The notes below the pieces were generated by a model. The model was not told the DNA's origin. It worked only from the letters and a program-made list of their open reading frames with translations, and made no database searches. This document shows, one piece after another, positions 37,448 to 45,349 of a DNA stretch of 59,076 nt. Origin of the DNA: a virus. Numbering within the stretch: the first letter of the stretch is position 1; every line of letters begins with the position of its first letter. The stretch is taken from positions 1 to 59,076 of the IMG/VR virus record IMGVR_UViG_3300046743_000040; one strand, given 5' to 3'. The translations under genes were made by a program, and so were the position numbers.

Positions 37448-39309
37448 TATCGTCTCCCATCTGGGCGTACATCTATTCTAGGAGTACCTAACCGCCATGA
37501 AACGCCGGGAACACTAGCTATAGAAGCTAACTTTAAGGCTACTGATCGGCCTCTAATGCGTATGTCTACTTCTTCAGTAAATGTACCTACAGGTATTGGT
37601 TGTCCTGATATCGTGTTATCTTCAGTACCAAAAGCACTACCACCCGGACTATTTCTAGCGGACAGGCTAATCTCAGCAGACGCAGTTCCTACACTTGTAG
37701 AGTTTCTAAACGATATATCGGGTAGTAGCCTGCGCCCAAACATAAACTGATTGCCGTCACTTAGCTCTATAGGACTAGATTCTATAAACGCTTCTATACT
37801 AGATGCAGGAGTTGTACTGCCATCATCGGTGCCAAACTCATGTGTGTATAAGTACCCGTCTGTAGCCGCAGCCATAGGATTTCCTGCGTGAGTATTGTCT
37901 ATCCATGCAGTGCGGTTAAGGTTGCCATAATACCAAATGTTTTCGGCGTAGTTAAACACTACATACTTATCATTGTTTGTAGAATTTAAAGAAGGGTAGA
38001 ACCACCACACCTCAGAAAAGGCTGTGTTGCTACCCGCCATCACTTTAGATTGTTGTGGTAAGTTCAAGTCTGTAAATACGTATTCTTTTACTGAGCAAGG
38101 TATTTCTTTAACATTACCATTATATAAGTAGAATTGCCCTCTACCCATCCAGTATACGGCATCTCCGATAGCTACGGCAGCGTTCTGTCCTACTATAGAT
38201 ATGTTCCTAGATACTTCTGAAATACCGTAAATAAATGGATCACCTACATACTGCATCGCATGTGCAGATATATCTGTTAAAATAAGAATTTGTTGTTTAG
38301 TCTGCACCGCCGCAATAATTGCGCTACCAGAACTTAGTTGCAGTTCTCCTGCAGTATTAGTGTCTAAGGTTCGCCATTCTGTAGCCGACTCTTGGCTAGA
38401 AAACCTAATTGTCAAAGGGTCTTGTGTACCAGAAGCACTTTCAGGATCACACCCAAACGCGATTACATGTCGATCTTTTTCAGACACTAAAACAATAGCA
38501 GCCACAGTAGGCGCGGCCTGTGCGCCACCTAAAGTAGATAGTGCAACTGCTCTTGTGCCTACTCCACCTGATTTGTCCCAATAAAATATACCTCCATTAC
38601 GCACATTCATAATAAGGTCTTCACCAAAGTTATCTTGAGACCATAAGCGTAATGATGCAGCAGGAATAGTTACATTAGCTGCAGAGTTCCATGTACCTCG
38701 CCCCCATACGCCAGCCCCCCAACCTGCACCAAATGCGGCGCTGTCAAGGCCCGTATTTATTTGATATGCAGCCTTAGAACTAGCGCCGCTATTACCGGTA
38801 TCAGAGCCATTAGCCGTAGCTGTGGCTACAAACTTATAAACATCAGCACTTACTATTTCGTATATTTGATATTCACGATTTAACACCGCAGCCGTTATTT
38901 GACCTCCTAACGATGCTGCCCCCGAAAACGTAACAAAGTCATTTAATACCGCTCCATGTGACGCGTCCGTAGCAGTTATTATGTTTGACCCGTTAGTAGC
39001 CGCAAACGTAACCGCATTGTTAGATGACCGTATAGGAGTTATATCGTTAGCCTGATTACCTTCAAACACATAAAACTTTAAGCTAGTACCCGCACCTATA
39101 AAGTCTTCTCCTGTTAGGCTAGTCCAGTTAAATAACGACCTACACGCGCCTAAAAAAGCTACAGGGTTAAACTTTGTCCAACCCCCAATAGTCTCAGGAA
39201 AACCCATACGAAACCTAATGCGATTACTATCAAACCAACCACCATTATTACTATATCGTGTAACATCGCGGACAATTCCCGGTTTGAACTGCAGTTTTGT
39301 ATAGGCCAT
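37447..39309 (-). CDS. Tail protein, 620 aa (P22 gp10/tail tubular B-like)
   Basis: Beta-rich structural protein. The opening GIVRDVTRYSNNGGWFDSNRIRF and PETIGGW, followed by SLFNWTSLTGEDFIGAGTSLKFYVF, is the signature of a widespread podovirus tail protein related to P22 gp10-like stabilisation or tail tubular B proteins that form the tail nozzle. A WGAGVWGRGTWN segment near 205 recalls the N-terminus of the repeat protein at 43544. ATG 39309 follows TAGGAGAG. It lies between the lysis genes and the ejection proteins. Confidence 0.75.
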   Translation of the reverse strand: MAYTKLQFKPGIVRDVTRYSNNGGWFDSNRIRFRMGFPETIGGWTKFNPVAFLGACRSLFNWTSLTGEDFIGAGTSLKFYVFEGNQANDITPIRSSNNAVTFAATNGSNIITATDASHGAVLNDFVTFSGAASLGGQITAAVLNREYQIYEIVSADVYKFVATATANGSDTGNSGASSKAAYQINTGLDSAAFGAGWGAGVWGRGTWNSAANVTIPAASLRLWSQDNFGEDLIMNVRNGGIFYWDKSGGVGTRAVALSTLGGAQAAPTVAAIVLVSEKDRHVIAFGCDPESASGTQDPLTIRFSSQESATEWRTLDTNTAGELQLSSGSAIIAAVQTKQQILILTDISAHAMQYVGDPFIYGISEVSRNISIVGQNAAVAIGDAVYWMGRGQFYLYNGNVKEIPCSVKEYVFTDLNLPQQSKVMAGSNTAFSEVWWFYPSLNSTNNDKYVVFNYAENIWYYGNLNRTAWIDNTHAGNPMAAATDGYLYTHEFGTDDGSTTPASSIEAFIESSPIELSDGNQFMFGRRLLPDISFRNSTSVGTASAEISLSARNSPGGSAFGTEDNTISGQPIPVGTFTEEVDIRIRGRSVALKLASIASVPGVSWRLGTPRIDVRPDGRR

Positions 39310-39320
39310 AGATAACTCTC

Positions 39321-39776
39321 CTAAAGCATTAGCTCAAAGTGCGGCGCATCAATAAACGGCCTACGCGCCTGTGATCTACGTGTGTCTATGTACGAACACA
39401 TAGCATGTTCTGCCGTACCATCATAGGCACCTAGATCATCAATAGTCCATGCAGCGCCCCACCGTAACTTAACACCTGCAGCCTCTGCGCCTTCTTTCAT
39501 GGCATCGGCAATCTCATCGTACAGGTTAAGCTCCCACCGACCCCCACCGTTGCAGTAGGCCATTAGGTCCACAGCGTTACCATCAATGTGTTTTGACTTC
39601 ATGGTTTGCGATGCGCCCTTTGCTACTAAAGCACGTTGCTCGTCTATTGTTCGCAGTCCGCAGATCACCGAGAAGTCTTGTTTGGTAACACCTATGGCGT
39701 ACTTCACGACAGTTACCAGACTTTCGTCTACACCTTCTAGCCTTGACAGGCTTCGTTTTCCTAACTTGTAGCCCAT
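39321..39776 (-). CDS. Endolysin, M15-type L-alanyl-D-glutamate peptidase, 151 aa
   Basis: Cuts the peptide cross-links of peptidoglycan at lysis. The zinc-binding signature is SKHIDGNAVDL (H63, D70) and DAPHFEL (H146), as in VanY/M15C endolysins such as that of phage T5. The conserved GLRTIDEQ segment near 40-47 supports this. There is no signal peptide, so it needs a holin, and putative holins lie immediately upstream. Confidence 0.93.
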   Translation of the reverse strand: MGYKLGKRSLSRLEGVDESLVTVVKYAIGVTKQDFSVICGLRTIDEQRALVAKGASQTMKSKHIDGNAVDLMAYCNGGGRWELNLYDEIADAMKEGAEAAGVKLRWGAAWTIDDLGAYDGTAEHAMCSYIDTRRSQARRPFIDAPHFELML

Positions 39777-39778
39777 AA

Positions 39779-40234
39779 CTACTTCCCCGCATATTTAGAG
39801 ATTGCTCTATTCCCAAACCAAAACGCTAACACAGCACTAAATAAACCTGACGTTTCACCATCCCACATCAAGTCAACAGCTTGCATCCAATCACCACCTG
39901 CCTGTGTAACCTTAACCATAATCACAACTTTTGTGGCTACGAACAATCCGAAAAAGGCATAAGTAACAACAGGACGAACACTACCCCTGAGAGCGTTGAT
40001 AAATCCTCCAGCGTCAATAGATCGGTCATGCTCATACAACCCTCTTGTTTCTTCAATGTCAGCTTTTTTATCTAACTCGACCAGCTTCATCTCAGAACGT
40101 TTCTGGGCAAGCTCTGTCTCTAGCTGCATCATTTCCATACGGTGCTTCTGCGCTTGGTTCGCTTTAAAATAGCTAAGAACCTCGGGGAGAAAAGAACTCC
40201 CAAAACCTAGCAAACTTCCCAATAATGCCATCAT
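39779..40234 (-). CDS. Putative holin, 151 aa
   Basis: The N-terminus is hydrophobic (LLGSLLGFGSSFLPEVLSYF), followed by a charged coiled coil (about 25-65) and then two hydrophobic segments near 88-108 (VVTYAFFGLFVATKVVIMV) and 125-142. This layout, a membrane hairpin with a helical cytoplasmic part, matches the three-TM holin family common next to endolysins in marine and proteobacterial phages. It overlaps the upstream small membrane protein and directly precedes the endolysin. Confidence 0.75.
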   Translation of the reverse strand: MMALLGSLLGFGSSFLPEVLSYFKANQAQKHRMEMMQLETELAQKRSEMKLVELDKKADIEETRGLYEHDRSIDAGGFINALRGSVRPVVTYAFFGLFVATKVVIMVKVTQAGGDWMQAVDLMWDGETSGLFSAVLAFWFGNRAISKYAGK

Positions 40235-40431
40235 TTTTCGTGACTCAACCAGACAGCAAATGCGCCCGTCATGGCTCCCGTTACAACAGAAATTAAAGAC
40301 GCTTGCTGCGTAGATAAGTCAGGCTGCGTTAGCGCCCATTCTATGCACCGTACATACACCACCGTCATAGTGAACATCATAAAACGCGGTAGCAGCTTAT
40401 ATTCTAGTATCTTCTTAAAAGCTATCTGCAT
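40231..40431 (-). CDS. Small membrane protein, putative second holin, 66 aa
   Basis: Two hydrophobic segments, RFMMFTMTVVYVRCIEWAL (about 16-35) and ISVVTGAMTGAFAVWLSH (about 47-64), with a basic N-terminus. This is the shape of a class II holin. It is coupled at both ends (TAATG from the previous stop, ATGA into the next gene). Two holin-like proteins may act as holin and antiholin. Confidence 0.65.
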   Translation of the reverse strand: MQIAFKKILEYKLLPRFMMFTMTVVYVRCIEWALTQPDLSTQQASLISVVTGAMTGAFAVWLSHEK

Positions 40432-40697
40432 TAGAAACCTCCTTTCAGGCCATCTAGTATTTCTGACAAACTAGGGCGTTTGTCCTTTTTCTCATAAAGG
40501 CAACTAAACACCTTGGGACACTCAGAAAAACTCTTTGTAGGGTAGTGATACCCCAAGCCACCATACCCTGCAGTAAATCTATATACACAAACTTTTTGAT
40601 CGTTTGCATCTGTAAACCTCTTCCACAGGTGACACTGCACATGAGTCGGATTAGCAACTCCCGCAAGCGTTACTGATAGTATTAACGCATTTATCAC
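40431..40697 (-). CDS. Exported Cys-containing lysis-cassette protein, 88 aa
   Basis: The GTG at 40697 overlaps the previous stop (GTGA), as elsewhere in this genome; a longer GTG at 40742 is possible but unsupported. From here the N-terminus is a clear signal peptide (INALILSVTLAGVA), followed by a small protein with four Cys (QCHLW, KVCVY, SECP, FSCLY) able to form two disulphides in the periplasm. Its place among holins suggests a role in lysis, perhaps spanin-like, but no lipobox or Rz-like coiled coil is seen. Confidence 0.55.
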   Translation of the reverse strand: MINALILSVTLAGVANPTHVQCHLWKRFTDANDQKVCVYRFTAGYGGLGYHYPTKSFSECPKVFSCLYEKKDKRPSLSEILDGLKGGF

Positions 40698-41173
40698 TGT
40701 GTAGCCAACATTATTAAATACATACCACCACCTAACATACACAGTATACCCAGACTTAACCCACCTATAGCCATGTTATTCTGTATCTGGCGTTTGGCTT
40801 CCATAGCCTTATATACAGTTTCTTCTCGTTCAGCACGTATCTTACGGCGCATACCCAGCATCTCGTCGTAAGTCCCCAAGCCAAACCTATAGTCCAGCAT
40901 GAACTTAATCTCTTTTTCCTTTTCCATCAAAGTCTTCTTGCGGATCACGATATCCATAGCTTCTTGCTCTATGTTATCGGTTCCATGCGTTTTCTTATCT
41001 AACCACGTTGGATTTTTGCGCTGAGACTCCGCTTTGGTTATGTCTGCAACAGCGCAATACCACTGTCCAAGCTGTTTGCTAACGTCTTGCATCTCACGAC
41101 CAGCACCGACTAACATTTTCACGCCTTTAAACGCTGCGTTAGCTGCTGCAAAAGCTGTAACAGGATCAATCAT
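40694..41173 (-). CDS. Coiled-coil protein with C-terminal membrane segment, 159 aa
   Basis: After an Ala-rich start, residues about 80-130 are highly charged and helical (RKKTLMEKEKEIKFMLDYR, RRKIRAEREETVYKAMEAKR). The last ~22 residues (IGGLSLGILCMLGGGMYLIML) are a membrane anchor. An anchored coiled coil in a lysis cassette would fit an inner-membrane spanin or a holin partner, though the orientation is opposite to a usual i-spanin. Unrecognised otherwise. It overlaps genes on both sides. Confidence 0.6.
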   Translation of the reverse strand: MIDPVTAFAAANAAFKGVKMLVGAGREMQDVSKQLGQWYCAVADITKAESQRKNPTWLDKKTHGTDNIEQEAMDIVIRKKTLMEKEKEIKFMLDYRFGLGTYDEMLGMRRKIRAEREETVYKAMEAKRQIQNNMAIGGLSLGILCMLGGGMYLIMLATQ

Positions 41174-41378
41174 ATACTGTTACCTCATTAGGGTTGACTG
41201 ATTTGGGTACACAGTAAGCTGTACCGTAATCTCTTGTTTCGGGGTATCCGAAGCGCCTAACTAAGTGTTCAGCGTACCAATTACATATATCTAATCTTTT
41301 AAAATATAAATCACTACTTATTGCCGCACGTTCTGATCCTATGCCTATATATAGTATAAGAACAAAAACATGTACCAC
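41166..41378 (-). CDS. Small exported protein, 70 aa
   Basis: GTG start with GGGG seven bases upstream, overlapping the following gene by eight bases. The N-terminus MVHVFVLILYIGIGSERA is a short signal peptide or membrane anchor, followed by a soluble part with two Cys (LDICNWY, TAYCVP) that could form a disulphide. It sits within the lysis cassette and may be another periplasmic lysis accessory. Not recognised. Confidence 0.55.
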   Translation of the reverse strand: MVHVFVLILYIGIGSERAAISSDLYFKRLDICNWYAEHLVRRFGYPETRDYGTAYCVPKSVNPNEVTVYD

Positions 41379-41382
41379 ATGC

Positions 41383-41562
41383 TTACCCCATACGACTAAG
41401 AATTGTTAACAACATAATAATGGTTGCGCCAGATGTAGCTATAAGTACGGTCTCAAGACGCTTTATTCTAGTAAAGACCTCTTTAAACTGTATCCTGACT
41501 TCCGTTTGCAAAGCAGCCATATCCCTTTCTAACGCAGAGACGCGTTCATCTATATCTGGCAT
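41383..41562 (-). CDS. XhlA-like coiled-coil/membrane protein, 59 aa
   Basis: Starts at ATG 41562 overlapping the previous stop (TAATG). Residues about 3-38 form a charged coiled coil (DERVSALERDMAALQTEVR, EVFTRIKRLE), followed by one hydrophobic segment (VLIATSGATIIMLLTIL). This is the architecture of haemolysin XhlA-type holin accessory proteins. It opens the lysis cassette just downstream of the tail-fibre chaperone. The small size makes it easy to miss. Confidence 0.65.
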   Translation of the reverse strand: MPDIDERVSALERDMAALQTEVRIQFKEVFTRIKRLETVLIATSGATIIMLLTILSRMG

Positions 41563-41864
41563 TAGCTAGGCTCAACAGGCCAATTAATAGAGTTTGGAAA
41601 TCCAGATTGAGCAGGAACGTCACGTAGTGCAGCACGATACGTGCGCCATGCGTCTGACATGGTTACATCACTGTTAGCCATCCAATCGCAAGCAGCTAAC
41701 AACAAATTACGCACCTCTCGTACTTGTTCTGCTACTTGTTCCTCTGTTAAAGTTGGAGGCGCAAGTTCTGCTTCTTGAAAGTTAGGCCAATTTAACATAT
41801 CTTCGGCGTCATCAAACACTGTGGCATCGCCTGTTGTTTTGTTGTACCAAATTTTATTAGACAT
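41562..41864 (-). CDS. Tail-fibre assembly chaperone-like protein, 100 aa
   Basis: The C-terminal segment SDAWRTYRAALRDVPAQSGFPNSINWP is the characteristic sequence of phage tail-assembly chaperone-like proteins (WRxYRxALRDxPxQ) that accompany tail fibre genes. The N-terminal part is acidic. It overlaps the end of the fibre gene by eight bases, so it is made together with it and probably helps fold or trimerise the fibre. Confidence 0.75.
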   Translation of the reverse strand: MSNKIWYNKTTGDATVFDDAEDMLNWPNFQEAELAPPTLTEEQVAEQVREVRNLLLAACDWMANSDVTMSDAWRTYRAALRDVPAQSGFPNSINWPVEPS

Positions 41865-43473
41865 GATATACCCTTAAATTTCCTGCTCCACCATTTCCAC
41901 CAGTGTAAGAAGCACTATAGCTGCTACCACCGCCGCCACCGGGAACCCCACCAGCACCGCCGTTTGAACTGCTTGAGCCTCTTGCCCCGCCCTGACCAGC
42001 GTACAAACTTACCCCCGGGATTCCAGAATAGTTCTGATAACTCGTACCGCCATTACCCCCAGCAAAAACAGTTTTGTAACCTGCTATTCCCGCTGCCTCA
42101 CCGCCTGCATAGCCTTGTTGTGCCCAATGAAGGTAAGTTACTCCTCCAATAACAGGCAGTGTGCCTTCTACAAACTCATATGCACCGACATTTGACATAA
42201 AGCTATTAGATAAGTCCTTTGCAGCGCCATTTACATATATAACTTTAGTTGCAAAAAAAGTCTCATTGCTTATTGGTTCACGAGCGGCGGAAAAGACGTT
42301 TGCTGTTGTAAAAGGTACTGACCCGTTTGCGCTAGATAAGGTGAAAGTGGTGTTGCCGCCTACTGGTCCCGGTTGAAAATATGTTCCGCCTGATAGGCCT
42401 GATCCCCCTGCACCAATAGTATACGTCCCACCATTAAAAATCCCTGCTGTGCCACAAAGTAATACAACATCACCCCCAGCTCCAGCGTAGGCATACTGGC
42501 TGCTGTTGCCGCCCTGACCACCTGCACATAAATACATCCAAACTACATCATCATCAGCTAAACTACCTTTAGACCAAGTACCCGACGATGTGTAAGTGCT
42601 ATTTGGTGACGCCCAATTAGATGGATACTTAGGGAAAGGCAACGATGTACCCCCTTCAACCTCGGCCCACGTTAACCCACCTGTGTTGCCTGATTGCGCT
42701 GACAAGAAATATCCGTTAGTTGGGCCGTTGCTGACCTTGAGATTGGCCTCATCAACTACATTATCAGCGATGGTCAATGCGCCAGAGCCAGTGACCTCTC
42801 CTGAGTGTGTCGCATTTGTAGTTTTGGCAGTGTTAGCTGTAATCGCACTTGCTTGATTACTTGTTATTCCAGTTTTAGCAGTGTTGGCTGTAACGGCGTT
42901 GTTTAACGTCTGAAGGTCTACGCCGTCTACTGTGCCTGAGACTGTTATATTGCCTGTGACTGTCAACGCGCCCCCAATAGCAGCATCGTCCGTCACAGTA
43001 AGGTCATCCCCTACAGTAATGTCACCAGACACATTTAGATTAGTAACGCCCAACGTGCCAATCTCAGCCATTGCTGCGCCAGAACCCGCGCCGTCTGAGT
43101 ACACGATCTTGGTCTGTCCCGTTGGAATTGTTACGTTAGCCCCAGAACCTTGCGAAATAATAATGCTTTGAGAGCCGCTTGTACCGTTTTCAATGTACCA
43201 TGTTTTGCTAATAGAGTTGGGCGCGATTGTAATAGTGCAGGTGCTGTCTAGCGTTCCTGTATACTTTAAATACAGAGAGCGACCCGGATCGGTGGCTCCA
43301 TCTGCAATTGTTGTGGTATGCGTATCGGCGTTGGTGGTAATGGCTTCAGTACCAAAACTAAGAGCCTCTGCAATTAGTTCAAGGTTTGTATTGGTTGTAG
43401 CGCCCCAAGAGCCAGATTGTTCGCCATCGCCAATCTCTTCTAGCCGAAGATCATTTCCATATGTACTAGCCAT
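41857..43473 (-). CDS. Tail fibre with glycine-rich tip, 538 aa
   Basis: Host-recognition fibre. The N-terminus (YGNDLRLEEIGDGEQSGSWG, TNTNLELIAEAL) is the conserved attachment part found in many marine phage fibres. The shaft near 150-230 has short beta repeats (DITVGDDLTVTDDAAIGGALTV) and TANTAKT repeats. The last ~120 residues are very Gly-rich (GGAGGVPGGGGGSS) and may form a polyglycine-type adhesin tip. It has its own promoter upstream and a chaperone downstream. Confidence 0.85.
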   Translation of the reverse strand: MASTYGNDLRLEEIGDGEQSGSWGATTNTNLELIAEALSFGTEAITTNADTHTTTIADGATDPGRSLYLKYTGTLDSTCTITIAPNSISKTWYIENGTSGSQSIIISQGSGANVTIPTGQTKIVYSDGAGSGAAMAEIGTLGVTNLNVSGDITVGDDLTVTDDAAIGGALTVTGNITVSGTVDGVDLQTLNNAVTANTAKTGITSNQASAITANTAKTTNATHSGEVTGSGALTIADNVVDEANLKVSNGPTNGYFLSAQSGNTGGLTWAEVEGGTSLPFPKYPSNWASPNSTYTSSGTWSKGSLADDDVVWMYLCAGGQGGNSSQYAYAGAGGDVVLLCGTAGIFNGGTYTIGAGGSGLSGGTYFQPGPVGGNTTFTLSSANGSVPFTTANVFSAAREPISNETFFATKVIYVNGAAKDLSNSFMSNVGAYEFVEGTLPVIGGVTYLHWAQQGYAGGEAAGIAGYKTVFAGGNGGTSYQNYSGIPGVSLYAGQGGARGSSSSNGGAGGVPGGGGGSSYSASYTGGNGGAGNLRVYHV

Positions 43474-43503
43474 GTGAGTTTCCTAAGCAGATAAGTTGTT
43501 TAG

Positions 43504-43532
43504 TTTATACCGCGCCTATCGTTAAGACGCAA
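43504..43532 (-). promoter_or_regulatory. Promoter for the tail fibre/lysis/ejection part
   Basis: On the minus strand, TTGCGT (43532-43527) and TATAAA (43509-43504) are 17 bases apart. Transcription would start near 43497, about 25 bases before the fibre ATG. This is the only clear sigma70-type match seen in the leftward arm. Confidence 0.6.
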
Positions 43533-43543
43533 TGTTTTTCAGA

Positions 43544-44611
43544 TTACGCGACTACGGGTATCCAATTTGCGTTATTTGTGGGGCTAATCTTTTCCCACAC
43601 AAACGTATCACCTATTGCTCCTGTAGCAGATACACCCGTAACAGCAAAGGCTTGGTTTACACTGACAGTACCTACAGCGCCTGTGCCTGCTACTCCTGTG
43701 GCATAGTACCCAAAATCAATAGTCGAAGCGCCCGAAGACCCTGTGCCTGCTACACCTGTAACAGTATGATTAGCTACGCCTGTTATAGTTACAGAGCCAA
43801 CACCGCTAGTGCCAGACACACCTGTGGCTGAGTAGGAGAAATCAATAGTTGTAGCGCCTACCGCCCCTGTTCCAGCTACCCCTGTTACAGAAAACGCTTG
43901 GTTTACGCTAACAGTTCCTATTGCCCCAGTAGCCGATAAACCTGTTACACCAAATCCTTGGTTTACGCTAACGGTTCCTGATGCGCCCGTACCCGCTACC
44001 CCTGTTACAGAAAACTCTTGGTTTACGCTTACAGAGCCTATTGATCCAGTTCCAGAAACTCCCGTAACAGCTTGATTTACTAGGCCCGTTACAGTTACAG
44101 AGTCTACTGATCCAGTTCCTGCCACACCACTTGTGATGTTAGCGTTAATGCCAATCCTAGACGTAGGGGCACCTACTGAACCTGTTCCAGAAACACCCGT
44201 AACAGGAATAGCTGAGTTTGACGATACAGAGGTTGCGCCGACTGATCCTATAGAATTAAGGCCAAGTACCGTAAGATTGCCATCAGACTCAGTTACAACA
44301 GTGTTGAGTGCAGATGTGCCGCTAACCCCTGTAGCTTCTATGTTAGCAACGCCAGTAACTGTTACAGAACCTACTGACCCAGTGCCTGCCAGACCTGTAG
44401 CTGCTATGTTGACAGCGCCAATAACCGTTACAGAGCCTACTGACCCTGTACCCGCTACACCCGTGACAGGTTGAGTAACACCGCTGGTAGTGCTTACGCT
44501 ACCAACAGCCCCTGTACCCGCTACGCCTGTAACAGATACTCCTACTTGTAAGCTATTCCAACTACCGGAACCCCAACCACCACGGCCCCAGCCAGAAAAA
44601 GGTAGTGGCAT
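43544..44611 (-). CDS. Virion repeat protein with about 15 Thr-Gly-Val modules, 355 aa
   Basis: After a Trp/Gly-rich start (FSGWGRGGWGSGSWN), the protein is built of about 15 copies of a ~22-residue unit with core VTGVAGTGAVG followed by a short strand such as TVSVNQAF. It ends FVWEKISPTNNANWIPVVA. Two or three units also occur in the cupredoxin-bearing protein at 47305. The repeats suggest an elongated beta structure on the virion, perhaps a fibre or head decoration. No homologue with known function is recognised. Confidence 0.7.
   Translation of the reverse strand: MPLPFSGWGRGGWGSGSWNSLQVGVSVTGVAGTGAVGSVSTTSGVTQPVTGVAGTGSVGSVTVIGAVNIAATGLAGTGSVGSVTVTGVANIEATGVSGTSALNTVVTESDGNLTVLGLNSIGSVGATSVSSNSAIPVTGVSGTGSVGAPTSRIGINANITSGVAGTGSVDSVTVTGLVNQAVTGVSGTGSIGSVSVNQEFSVTGVAGTGASGTVSVNQGFGVTGLSATGAIGTVSVNQAFSVTGVAGTGAVGATTIDFSYSATGVSGTSGVGSVTITGVANHTVTGVAGTGSSGASTIDFGYYATGVAGTGAVGTVSVNQAFAVTGVSATGAIGDTFVWEKISPTNNANWIPVVA
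43601..44560 (-). repeat. Tandem coding repeats (~66-75 bp units)
   Basis: The DNA for the TGV modules repeats with GCGCCTGTGCCTGCTAC-like segments on the + strand about every 66-75 bases. Copies differ mainly at third codon positions, so the array is old but probably still recombines. Confidence 0.75.
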
Positions 44612-44626
44612 GGGTTATAACCTCAA

Positions 44627-45061
44627 TTAGGCGATACGGATAATTGCGTTACTCGCGTCTGCGGTTGGCATCACTACTGTAAAGTCACCTGCACTTGCAG
44701 CCTTGTCAGAACCGAAGTCAAGTACACATACAGTGGGATCACCCGAAGCTGCCTCGTTAAAGATCAACGCTCCGCGAACAGCAGAAATAGTCACGTTGCT
44801 AAATACAACATTGTTCATGTCTACAATCGCCGTTGTGCTGTCCGCAACAGGGGTAACTGTAGTTATGGCGTTACCTTTAGCCGTGTAGTTCGTGCCACTA
44901 ACCTCATTGCTAGAAGTGTAGGCTGTGGTTGCCGCATTAAAACTTGCGCTGTTTGTGTACATTGCTAGCTTAAATACGTTAGATGCAGCGGTAAAATTGT
45001 GGACACCCTTCAAAACTTCAACTTTGAAAGAGGTACACATAAAGTTTCCTGAGAATGCCAT
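44627..45061 (-). CDS. Structural protein, 144 aa
   Basis: Ala/Thr/Ser/Val-rich beta protein typical of virion components, starting MAFSGNFMCTSFKVEVLKGVHNF. Segments FKLAMYTNSASFNAATTAYT and RGALIFNEAASGDPTVCVLDFG resemble a family of small marine phage structural proteins that I know by sequence style only. It ends one base before the next gene begins. It may decorate the head or tail. Confidence 0.65.
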   Translation of the reverse strand: MAFSGNFMCTSFKVEVLKGVHNFTAASNVFKLAMYTNSASFNAATTAYTSSNEVSGTNYTAKGNAITTVTPVADSTTAIVDMNNVVFSNVTISAVRGALIFNEAASGDPTVCVLDFGSDKAASAGDFTVVMPTADASNAIIRIA

Positions 45062-45349
45062 TTACATTTTCCTTATATATTCAGCTAGTTTTTTATGACC
45101 AGCATCACTGATTGCATTATATACAGTAGTTCTATCACTTTGGATAGCCTGTTTCATGTAGGCTGCGATTACAGCTTTCATACGTTCCTTGTGAGCCAAG
45201 GCTTGATCTCTAATCACGGGGGGCGCATCATTCGACACGATCATCAACCTATCAACGCATAGTTCCGCGACTTCTTCAGGGGTAAAGCCTCGGTTATTAG
45301 TAGTCTTAACCCCAACACTACCAACGGACATTTCAAACGGCATATTCAT
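45062..45349 (-). CDS. Hypothetical helical protein, 95 aa
   Basis: It has a conserved-looking segment NNRGFTPEEVAELCVDRLMIVSNDAPPVIRDQA, followed by basic helices and an Arg/Lys end. Similar short proteins lie next to tail or head completion genes in many marine phages and are of unknown function. It starts within the end of the adaptor gene (ATGA overlap) and is followed at once by the 144-aa structural gene. Confidence 0.65.
   Translation of the reverse strand: MNMPFEMSVGSVGVKTTNNRGFTPEEVAELCVDRLMIVSNDAPPVIRDQALAHKERMKAVIAAYMKQAIQSDRTTVYNAISDAGHKKLAEYIRKM

Noticed and set aside
39204-39217. Half match to the 18-bp palindrome (AAAACCCATACG) in the tail protein gene
   Set aside because: Only one arm matches, and it encodes the conserved-looking MGFPETIGGW of this tail protein family, so chance or protein constraint explains it.
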